Shown piece by piece: positions 27,901 through 34,010 of a stretch of 64,000 nucleotides of DNA. This stretch comes from DATGMP01 sp035293565 (GTDB lineage: Bacteria > Pseudomonadota > Alphaproteobacteria > BOG-932 > Roseiterribacteraceae). The notes below the pieces were generated by a model that saw only the letters and a list, made by a program, of their open reading frames with translations, ran no database searches and was not told the DNA's origin. Every line of letters begins with the position of its first letter. Position 1 is the stretch's first letter. The position numbers and the translations under genes are program-made. The stretch spans positions 7,355 to 71,354 of the forward strand of contig DATGMP010000062.1 in the NCBI GenBank assembly GCA_035293565.1. Reading direction: 5' to 3'.

Positions 27901-28281
27901 CGTCGCGGGCGAAACGCGTCCGAGCGAAGGGCCGAAAAGATAACCGCTCTTCGACGACTCTGGGGCGCCTCGAAGCCCTCCTGCGACGGCGAAGTCGCCC
28001 AAGGCGTACACGGCCGCCGCCGTGACGAGCGATGCCGCCGCAATGCGAAATAGGTTCGTTCGCCGCCTCCGGTCCGCCGCGAAGCCGAGTTGAAGCGCCG
28101 AGGCTCCGCACAAAAGGAACGAGAGCGCGGTCGGGAGGGACATGCGCGCCCACCCCGGCGCGACGCTGGTCAAGGCCGGCAGATCGAAGATCCAACCGAC
28201 GATCGCCGTGACGCATATCGCAGACATGAGAAGGGCTGCGGCGTGTCCGACTTTCCTTAAGATCGCGGTTCGTTCCGCCAT
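24949..28281 (-). CDS. Membrane hybrid histidine kinase, 8TM-PAS-PAS-GAF-HisKA-HATPase-REC
   Basis: A 1110-residue sensor kinase. About eight membrane helices fill residues ~10-275 and contain a repeated motif (MSLPTALSF near 47, SPATAFNLL near 124, MSLPTALSF near 184). Then come PAS 1 (~290-405), PAS 2 (~410-530), GAF (~545-705), HisKA with H742 in ASGIAHDINN, HATPase (LINLVLNAVDAMP, GTGLGLAMVYG) and a C-terminal receiver with D1035 in AVITDLGMPYVDG. ATG 28281 with GGGGGTGGG upstream is preferred to the GTG at 28293. It overlaps the next hybrid kinase gene by 8 bases, giving a two-gene phosphorelay. Confidence 0.94.
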   Translation of the reverse strand: MAERTAILRKVGHAAALLMSAICVTAIVGWIFDLPALTSVAPGWARMSLPTALSFLLCGASALQLGFAADRRRRTNLFRIAAASLVTAAAVYALGDFAVAGGLRGAPESSKSGYLFGPSLGRVSPATAFNLLMAAGALLLPAGRRAGRAYGALIAVGLVVTGLDLVGYAYGVQALYKVLPFSAMSLPTALSFALLFVSALLARPGDSWVAAIIANDSGGSAARRLLPVVLAAPLLLAGAAVLAYRTGALDAPFGFAILAVAMSVSLAALTVAIARWLTRRDLERRQSQRLLEAVVDNTPAVMYVKDLAGRYLMVNRRYEEIFHVDRGAMIGKTDYDVFPREAADAFRAVDERVAQADGTLTEEEIAPHDDGPHSYISVKSPLRDDAGAPYAVFGISTDITERMRAQNALTASEERTRLIVETALDAVVTMDGAGVITGWNPQAETIFGWTRGEALGRSVETTIIPERYRGPHRQGLARYLATGEARVLNRRVELVALHRDGREFPVELAITPIGAGGGMAFAGFVRDIAERKLAEAKLKTQLERLGLLDQVTRAIGQRQDVQSIFQVVVRSIEDQLPADFACLCLYDGLDKALTIAAVGVKSHALALELAMPERARIDIDENGLSRCVRGQLVYEPDIAKIESPFPQRLSRGRLRSLVAAPLQVESKVFGVLVVARFAADGFVSGECEFLRQLSEHAALAVHQAQLHGALQAAYDDLRQSQQTIMQQERLRALGQMASGIAHDINNALSPVALYTESLLETETGLSPTARSYLETIQRSVEDIAHTIARMKEFYRQREPQLILAPVSANEIVRQVIDLTKARWSDMVMQKGTVIDVRTDLGRELPAIMGVESEVREALINLVLNAVDAMPDGGVLTLRTQNGTPGNGGGRPTVEIEVEDTGVGMDPETRGRCLEPFFTTKGERGTGLGLAMVYGVAQRHGADMEINSAQGKGTAVRLGFPAAAASAAGRVEPRSAPTDRLKLLLVDDDPALLKALRDALEADGHLVTVANDGQAGIGAFRGACDRGESFAAVITDLGMPYVDGRRVAAEVKAMSPSTPVILLTGWGHGLLADAEVPPHVDQMLSKPPRLRDIRQSLAQLCPPSARARSDA

Positions 28282-28442
28282 GCGATCGCCCACCCCCGAT
28301 TCCGATCGGCTTCAGCCCCGACCGACTATACACTTTTTCGTGGCATGCCTGGGATTTTGAACAACCGGATGCCGGCCGTCGGCGAATGGACGACTATGGG
28401 TGCTACGGAAGAACTATCCCGGCCTGGGATGCCGGCGGCCGA

Positions 28443-29417
28443 TCACAGTCTGATGGAGCTCACCGGAGCCTTCAAAATCCACTCCACCCCATCGGCGGCG
28501 AACGACAGCGCGGTCTCGGCTCCCAATTGGGCCCGGCAATAGTCCTCGATGATTTTGGAACCGAAACCCGTGCGAACCGGCGCCCTCACCGGTGGGCCGC
28601 CGCTCTCCTTCCAGCGTAGATGAAACGCGGCGTCAGCGTCGCCTTCGCGGAGCGTCCAATCCAGGGCGACGCGTCCGGTATCGTTGGACAGAGAGCCGTA
28701 CTTGATGGCGTTGGTGGATAGTTCATGCAAAACCATCGTCAGCGCGAGCGCGGACCTGGGGCCGACGTCCAAGCGCGGGCCCTCGATCTGAATCCGTGGA
28801 TTGTCCGGTCCGCAGGCCGCGATGCCGCTCTTGACGACGTCGGCGATCGGAGCGCTTTCCCAGCTGGTTCGCGTAAGCACCTCATGGGCATGGCCCAGCG
28901 CGACGAGGCGTGCGTTGATGGCATCGACAGCGTCTTTCGGCTCATCGCCCTCGCGGAACGTTTGGCTGACGATCCCTTGCACGACCGCCAAGGTATTGTT
29001 CACCCGATGGATGAGCTCGTGATTGAGCACCTGTTGCCGCGCCTCGGCCTGCTTGCGTTCGCTTATGTCGATGAATGTGCACACCGCTCCCTCGATCCGC
29101 CCTTCGCGGACGAGCGGACGAGCCCAATATTCGACGGGAAAGCTCGTTCCGTCCGCCCGATGGAATACGTCCTCGACCTCATGAGCGTCGATGCCGCTTT
29201 GAGCGGCCTTAAGCACCGGGCAATCGGAGCGCGGATAAGGCGAGCCGTCCGCTCGCGAATGATGGATCAGCAGATAGAGGTCTTTTCCCAATACGTCGTC
29301 ATTCTTCTCGAATGCCGTCATGCGCAGAAAGGATGCGTTGCAGAGCGTGATCGCGCCATGTCGATCGATAGCGCAGAACCCCTCGGCGGCGGAATCGAGA
29401 AGCGCCCGCAAATCCAT
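28443..29417 (-). CDS. PAS-HWE histidine kinase
   Basis: A 324-residue soluble kinase. An N-terminal PAS domain (~1-125) begins LDSAAEGFCAIDRHGAITLCN; it lacks the LOV cysteine motif. The HWE kinase core follows: H137 in LNHELIHRVNNTLAVVQG, the histidine-containing N-box HELSTNAIKYGSLS and the tryptophan/glutamate of LRWKESGG, the three features that name the family. HWE kinases in alphaproteobacteria often feed PhyR and the general stress response. No regulator adjoins it. It lies between the hybrid kinases and the sigma/anti-sigma genes, all on the same strand. Confidence 0.93.
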   Translation of the reverse strand: MDLRALLDSAAEGFCAIDRHGAITLCNASFLRMTAFEKNDDVLGKDLYLLIHHSRADGSPYPRSDCPVLKAAQSGIDAHEVEDVFHRADGTSFPVEYWARPLVREGRIEGAVCTFIDISERKQAEARQQVLNHELIHRVNNTLAVVQGIVSQTFREGDEPKDAVDAINARLVALGHAHEVLTRTSWESAPIADVVKSGIAACGPDNPRIQIEGPRLDVGPRSALALTMVLHELSTNAIKYGSLSNDTGRVALDWTLREGDADAAFHLRWKESGGPPVRAPVRTGFGSKIIEDYCRAQLGAETALSFAADGVEWILKAPVSSIRL

Positions 29418-29485
29418 TTACGTCTCCGTGGGCGGCCGCCCGGTCGATTTTCGATATGGCCTCGCATGAGGAGAACCCGTCATGG

Positions 29486-30055
29486 TCATCGCAGAACGTC
29501 CCTGGTGCTGGTGACGAGAAGGCAGGTGCAGCCCGTCTCGGTCCAGACGCGGCGATCGCTCGTTCCGGGCGCACCGTAATTGTAGTCGCCCGCGACCAGC
29601 AGGCGCTCGTCGATCCGCAGCTCGCCCGCGAGGAGATACAGCTCTTCGATGCCGGCATGAGTATGCGCCGGGTAGCTGGCGCCGCGGGCAAGGCGCACGA
29701 GCATGCTGACCCTGGACCGTTCCTCGTCCGTCGCCAGCAGCCGGCATTCGATCCCAGGCGCGACCGGGCTCCATTCCGGCTCGAGCCACCGCCCGGCCAG
29801 GAAAGGCGGTGGCTCTTCCCGCGTCTCGTGGGATATGCGAAGCGCCAAGCGCGTCTGGAGCGACGCACTTGGGCGCAGCACATCCGTTGGCCAGGAGACG
29901 AACCAATCGATCACAGGACGGAGGCTGTCGAGCTCGCCCCGACAGTGCGGGCATTCGGCGATGTGCGCCGCGATCGCGGCGGCCTCGCCCTTAGTCAGGA
30001 TGCCCAGGACATAGGCGCATGTCAGCTCGGCGTGCTCGCATTGCCGCGGGCTCAT
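29486..30055 (-). CDS. ChrR-like anti-sigma factor with cupin domain (copy A)
   Basis: A 189-residue predicted anti-sigma factor. The zinc-binding anti-sigma domain is at the N-terminus (HIAECPHC, the HxxxCxxC signature) and a ChrR-type cupin follows (~95-185; SYPAHTHAGIEELYLLAGEL). About three-quarters of its residues match copy B upstream, so the two arose by tandem duplication. The fourth cupin metal ligand of ChrR, a histidine near the end, appears replaced in GTSDRRVWTETGC. I chose ATG 30055 (MSPRQCEHAEL) because its N-terminus aligns with copy B; ATG 30097 is possible. A 166-base gap separates it from copy B. Confidence 0.85.
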   Translation of the reverse strand: MSPRQCEHAELTCAYVLGILTKGEAAAIAAHIAECPHCRGELDSLRPVIDWFVSWPTDVLRPSASLQTRLALRISHETREEPPPFLAGRWLEPEWSPVAPGIECRLLATDEERSRVSMLVRLARGASYPAHTHAGIEELYLLAGELRIDERLLVAGDYNYGAPGTSDRRVWTETGCTCLLVTSTRDVLR

Positions 30056-30221
30056 TGGCCGGCGGCCGCCGGGAATTTCGCCATGGCCGGCGTTCATAGC
30101 GCCGGATGACCGATGGGGAGCTGCATAGCCCCCTAAACGTCAACCGCGCGCCCTTGGATTGGCGAGCGGCCATCGGCGAAGAGAAGGAACCTGGTGCAGC
30201 CGCGCCGATCCGCCCGACGCC

Positions 30222-30800
30222 TCAGGAAAGCGTATCGTCGTAGCTGGTGACGAGAAGACAGGTGCAGCCCGTCTCGGTCCAGACGCGCCGGTCGCTCGTT
30301 CCAGGCGCGCCGCGGTTGTAGTCGCCGGGGACCAGCAGGCGCTCGTCGATCCACAGCTCGCCGTCGAGGAGATGCAGCTCCTCGATGCCGGCATGAGTAT
30401 GCGCCGGGTAGCTGGCGCCGGGAGCAAGGCGCACCAGCATGCTGACGCGGCGCCTTTCGGCATCGGTCGCAAGCAGCTGGCATTCGATGCCCGGCGCGAC
30501 CAGGCTCCATTCCGGCTCGGACCACCGTCGGGCCGGAAGCGGCGGAGGGGCTTTGCCCGTCTCCTCGGCGATGCGAAGCGCCAGGCGCGCCTGCAACGAG
30601 GCGGCCGGACGCAGCAGGTCGGTGGGCCAGCACGCGAACCGATCGACCACCGGGCGGAGGCTGTCGAGCTCCCGCCGGCAGTCGGGGCACCCGGCGATGT
30701 GAGCCTCTATCGCGGGAGCTTCGCCCTTTGGCAGGATGCCCAGAGCATAAGCGCGCAGGGCATCGCCCTTGTCGCAGACGTCGCGCCGGCAGGTATTCAC
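30222..30800 (-). CDS. ChrR-like anti-sigma factor with cupin domain (copy B)
   Basis: A 192-residue predicted anti-sigma factor, the paralogue next to the sigma gene. The zinc motif is HIAGCPDC and the cupin has SYPAHTHAGIEELHLLDGEL; GTSDRRVWTETGCTCLLVTS is identical to copy A. In the ChrR family the N-terminal domain sequesters an ECF sigma factor and the cupin responds to oxidative stress such as singlet oxygen or peroxides. Its start overlaps the sigma gene stop by 4 bases, which marks it as the cognate partner. It also lacks the usual last histidine ligand of the cupin. Confidence 0.9.
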   Translation of the reverse strand: MNTCRRDVCDKGDALRAYALGILPKGEAPAIEAHIAGCPDCRRELDSLRPVVDRFACWPTDLLRPAASLQARLALRIAEETGKAPPPLPARRWSEPEWSLVAPGIECQLLATDAERRRVSMLVRLAPGASYPAHTHAGIEELHLLDGELWIDERLLVPGDYNRGAPGTSDRRVWTETGCTCLLVTSYDDTLS

Positions 30801-31444
30801 CGCTTTTCCGCCTCCCCGGGCAACGCGAGCCGCAGCTTATGCAATCCTGAGCGAATGCGGGTCTTGATCGTGCCGAGCGGTAAATTCAACCGCGCGGCGG
30901 TTTCGGCATGCGTAAGTCCGCCAAAATACGCCGTTTCGATCGCTTCGCGCTCGCCGGGCGTGAGCGCCGTCAACGCTTCGCGCAGCCACTCGCCCTGCTC
31001 GCGCAGCTCCAGCGCGTCACGCGGATCGGCGGCCGCCTCGACCAGCATCTGGACTTCGCCGCCCCGGCCTCGCTTCTTTCGGCTCTCGAAGCGCAGGCGG
31101 TCGATCGCCCTGGAGCGCGCCTGGTTCATGATCCAGCCGAGAACCGTGCCGTTCGCAGCGTCGTAGCGCGACGCGCGCAGCCAGACGTCATGGAAGACGT
31201 CGACGGTAAGCTCTTCGGCGGTCTCCCGGTTGGCGGTCAGCCGTAGGATCAAAGTGAAAACGATGCGATGCGCCCTTTCGTAAAGCGCATGCAACGCCAG
31301 CTGGTCTCCCGCGGCGATCGATTGGACGAGCATCGCCCAGTCCCGCTCCGGCACCGGCACACTGGACTTGGCGTAGAGCACATCGCCCAGCGTCGCGGCG
31401 GAGCTCTTTGGATGCCGTTCGGCGGCAGCGGGCGACTTCTTCAT
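30797..31444 (-). CDS. ECF sigma factor, RpoE/SigK-like, partner of ChrR-type anti-sigma
   Basis: A 215-residue ECF sigma factor. Region 2 is at ~45-105 (LALHALYERAHRIVFTLILRLTAN, ETAEELTVDVFHDVWLRA, GWIMNQARSRAIDRLR) and region 4 at ~150-205 (LTPGEREAIETAYFGGLTHAETAARLNLPLGTIKTRIRSGLHKLR). A poorly conserved ~35-residue extension precedes region 2. The ATG at 31444 (MKKSPAAAERH) is a reasonable start but its ribosome site is weak; the frame extends to 31513. It is coupled by 4 bases to anti-sigma copy B, and a perfect GGAAC-N16-CGTT promoter lies ~110 bases upstream, suggesting autoregulation or control by another ECF factor. Confidence 0.92.
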   Translation of the reverse strand: MKKSPAAAERHPKSSAATLGDVLYAKSSVPVPERDWAMLVQSIAAGDQLALHALYERAHRIVFTLILRLTANRETAEELTVDVFHDVWLRASRYDAANGTVLGWIMNQARSRAIDRLRFESRKKRGRGGEVQMLVEAAADPRDALELREQGEWLREALTALTPGEREAIETAYFGGLTHAETAARLNLPLGTIKTRIRSGLHKLRLALPGEAEKR

Positions 31445-31551
31445 AGCCCGATCATGCAAGAACCTTCGACGCTGCATCAGGGCGCCATGGGCGCAAGAAA
31501 CCCGACTGCCCAAAGGCGGTTCTGATTTCGCGCGGCCGAGATCGAGGGAGC

Positions 31552-31576
31552 AACGCCGGACGCCCGGCGGGGTTCC
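31552..31576 (-). promoter_or_regulatory. ECF-type promoter upstream of sigma/ChrR operon
   Basis: On the minus strand GGAAC (complement of 31572-31576) is followed after exactly 16 bases by CGTT (complement of 31552-31555). This is a perfect match to the GGAAC-N16-CGTT class. The sigma-factor ATG is ~108 bases downstream, so it is the obvious promoter of the operon. Confidence 0.65.
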
Positions 31577-31711
31577 ACGGCTCGGGATAGCACGGCGCCA
31601 ATGGCCTCAGCTCGATCGACATCGTGCGGCTAGCCGCCGGGGTACCCGCAGGGGCTGTGTGGGCGTGAACCATTGCGGAACGGCGCGCTCTAGTTTTGCG
31701 CCGCTCCCCGG

Positions 31712-31736
31712 TGCATGAACCCGACTCGTTCATGCA
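31712..31736. repeat. Perfect 9-base inverted repeat
   Basis: TGCATGAAC at 31712-31720 and GTTCATGCA at 31728-31736, with a 7-base loop. It lies ~75 bases past the 3' end of the tRNA gene and ~135 bases upstream of the ECF promoter. There is no T-tract, so it may be an operator or RNA-processing hairpin rather than an intrinsic terminator. Confidence 0.4.
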
Positions 31737-31810
31737 GGATTGAGCAAGATCGCGCTTCGTACCGTCGGCACGATACGGCCACGAAATGGCGGATTTCTGC
31801 GGGTTTGAGA

Positions 31811-31887
<77 letters not shown>

Positions 31888-32009
31888 ATAGCCAGGAGAG
31901 GCGAAGCTTTAGCGCAAAGCGGGCGGGGATGGAACCCTGGTAAAGCCACTGCCCCGGCGCCGCCGCCCGGCCTATGCTCCCGGGCAAAACCACGCATGGA
32001 GGAGCGCCG

Positions 32010-32465
32010 ATGGATCCCGACCGCGAACCCGAACAGCAATTCCGCATACGCGGCGTGATCGAGCGTTATTTCAACGCCGTCGACCGCCGCGACTGGGAGC
32101 TTCTCGCCGCCTGCTTCACCGAGGATGTCGCGTTCGAGTTCAATCTCGATACGGTGATCGAGGTCCGCGGGCGGACGGCGCTGGTCGAGCGCATGAGCGG
32201 AATGCCGAAGCCGGCCGCCAGCAACCATGCGCTCAGCAGCACCTCGATCCTGGTGGAAGGAGACGAAGCGACCGCGGTGACCTTCGCCACGGCCTCGGTC
32301 GTGCTGGACCGGATCGACGGCGGCCGGGTGCTGGTGCGCGGCTTGCGCTACGACGACAAGCTGAAGCGCGTCGACGGAGCCTGGCGCATCGCGGAGCGAC
32401 GGCACCTGCCGGTCTGGCAGTACGAGACAGTCTCCGTCCCGCCCCGCGCGCCGCAGCGGCCCTAG
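32010..32465 (+). CDS. SnoaL/NTF2-like domain protein
   Basis: A 151-residue cone-shaped NTF2-fold protein of the SnoaL-like class (IERYFNAVDRRDWELLAACFTEDVAFEFN; GRTALVERMSGMP; W..AERRHLPVWQYE). Members are polyketide cyclases, dehydratases, ketosteroid isomerase-like enzymes or small-ligand binders. Histidine and aspartate at typical pocket positions are present, but the reaction is not deducible. ATG 32010 follows GGAGGAG; the upstream frame from 31974 is not needed. It converges with the SDR operon, whose stop lies 7 bases away. Confidence 0.82.
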   Translation: MDPDREPEQQFRIRGVIERYFNAVDRRDWELLAACFTEDVAFEFNLDTVIEVRGRTALVERMSGMPKPAASNHALSSTSILVEGDEATAVTFATASVVLDRIDGGRVLVRGLRYDDKLKRVDGAWRIAERRHLPVWQYETVSVPPRAPQRP

Positions 32466-32472
32466 GCGGGCG

Positions 32473-33231
32473 CTATTCGTTCAGCCGCGGCACCATGATG
32501 CCGCCGTCGATCGGGATCGCGGCGCCGGACATGTAGGAGGAATCGTCCGACAGGAAGAAGGCGATCGCCTTGCCGAATTCCTCGAGCCGTCCGACGCGGT
32601 CGAAATGGGAGAGCTTGTCGAGGAATGCCTGGCGCGCGTCGGTGCGCGAAGGATGCGGCGGGTTACCCAGCACCACGGCGTTGATCGTGACACCCTGGCG
32701 CGCGACCTCCTTGCTGACGGAGGCCACCAGCCCATGCAGCGCGGCTTTGCCCGAGGCGTAGGGCGCGCCCGCCTCCTGCCCCAGCACGGCGGAGAAGGAG
32801 CTGACGCAAACCACCTTGCCGTAGCCGCGCGCGAGCATGCCGGGCAACACCGATTTCAGCACCATCACCTGGCTCATGAAATTCATGTCCATGAAGGCGC
32901 GGAAATCGGCAATCGAGGTCTCGGTGAGCTCGCGCCAAGGCGTGGCGGGCGGGCCGCCGCCGGCATTGTTGAGCAGCAGGTCGATCTTGCCGTGCGCGGC
33001 GGCCGCCTCCTCCGCCATGCGGTTGACGAAGGCTTCGTCGGTGACGCTGCCGACATGGGTGGAGACCTTCGCGCCCTCTCGGCGGAGCTCGTCGGCCGTA
33101 GCAGCGAGCCTCTCGCCGTCGATGTCGTTGAGCGCGACGGCGGCGCCGCCGCGTATGAGCTCGGTTGCGACCGCCTTGCCGATGCCGCGCCCGCCCGCGG
33201 TTATGAGCGCGACCTTGCCTGCGAATCTCAT
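32473..33231 (-). CDS. Short-chain dehydrogenase/reductase 1
   Basis: A 252-residue classical SDR. The cofactor motif is TAGGRGIG near residues 11-18, with NNAGG at ~88-92, catalytic serine in CVSSFSA, and YASGK carrying tyrosine and lysine (YxxxK). D37/D39 in LNDIDGE suggests NAD preference. The substrate is unknown; catabolic SDRs of this shape oxidise hydroxyls on cyclic compounds. It is 12 bases downstream of SDR 2 on the same strand and belongs to the TonB receptor-SDR-SDR set. Confidence 0.92.
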   Translation of the reverse strand: MRFAGKVALITAGGRGIGKAVATELIRGGAAVALNDIDGERLAATADELRREGAKVSTHVGSVTDEAFVNRMAEEAAAAHGKIDLLLNNAGGGPPATPWRELTETSIADFRAFMDMNFMSQVMVLKSVLPGMLARGYGKVVCVSSFSAVLGQEAGAPYASGKAALHGLVASVSKEVARQGVTINAVVLGNPPHPSRTDARQAFLDKLSHFDRVGRLEEFGKAIAFFLSDDSSYMSGAAIPIDGGIMVPRLNE

Positions 33232-33243
33232 GCCATCCTCCCG

Positions 33244-33996
33244 CTAGATGCCCGGGCGCGAGCCCCCCGAAACATTGATCAGCTCGCCATTCACGTAAGC
33301 GCCGTCGTCGCTCGCGAGAAAGGCGACGGTGGCGGCGATGTCGCGCGGGTCGCCGACGCGTCCGGTCAGCGAAGCGCGCGCCATCCAGTCGATCTCCTCC
33401 TGCTTGCGGTTGCGCTTCATCAGCGGCGTCAGGATGGCGCCCGGCGCGATGACGTTGGCGCGGATCTTCTGATCCGCGTGATCGATCGCCAGCGACCGCG
33501 TCAGCGAAATGACGCCGCCCTTGGCGGCGACATAGGCCGGATTCTTCATCATGCCGCGCACGCCGGCGCCCGAGGAGATATTGACGATCGAGCCGCCGCC
33601 GGCGCGCGCGATCGCAGGGATCGCGGCCTTGCACATCAGGAAGGTCGAAGTGAGGTTGAGCCTCATCCAGCTCTCCCATTCCTCGACCGGCATATCGACG
33701 ACGGTCTTTCCCGGACGGCTGCCGCCGACGACATTGACCAGCACATTCAGCGCGCCGAAGGCGTCCGTCGCCGCTTTGACCGCGCCCTCCGCCCCGTCGA
33801 GGGTCGTCGCGTCGGCGACGAGCGTCCGGATGCGGTCGGCGGCCTTCGCCTCGCGCTTAGTCTCATCGAGACCGGCCGCGTCGATATCGGCGGCGAGCAC
33901 GGACGCGCCGCGCTCGGCGAGAAGCCGGACCGTCGCTTGTCCGATCCCCGCGCCGCCTGCCGTGACGAGCGCCACTTTCCCGTCGAGTTGCCCCAT
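33244..33996 (-). CDS. Short-chain dehydrogenase/reductase 2
   Basis: A 250-residue classical SDR with cofactor motif TAGGAGIG, NVVGG in place of the usual NNAG, catalytic serine in VNISSGAG and YVAAK. AADIDAAG implies NAD preference. The C-terminus FLASDDGAYVNGELINVSGG is typical of FabG-like enzymes. It starts 14 bases downstream of the TonB receptor stop, so the receptor and both SDRs are likely one transcript. The paired SDRs differ enough to catalyse successive steps rather than being recent duplicates. Confidence 0.92.
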   Translation of the reverse strand: MGQLDGKVALVTAGGAGIGQATVRLLAERGASVLAADIDAAGLDETKREAKAADRIRTLVADATTLDGAEGAVKAATDAFGALNVLVNVVGGSRPGKTVVDMPVEEWESWMRLNLTSTFLMCKAAIPAIARAGGGSIVNISSGAGVRGMMKNPAYVAAKGGVISLTRSLAIDHADQKIRANVIAPGAILTPLMKRNRKQEEIDWMARASLTGRVGDPRDIAATVAFLASDDGAYVNGELINVSGGSRPGI

Positions 33997-34010
33997 TTGC
34001 TCCTCCGCTG

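Larger units (their letters stand above)
31445..31810. other. Intergenic region between sigma operon and tRNA-Arg
   Basis: 366 bases without a credible gene; the minus-strand frame at 31452-31733 has no protein-like character. It contains the ECF promoter at 31552-31576 and a perfect inverted repeat at 31712-31736 (TGCATGAAC, 7-base loop, GTTCATGCA). A shorter repeat CGGCGC/GCGCCG lies at 31681-31703. Confidence 0.5.
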
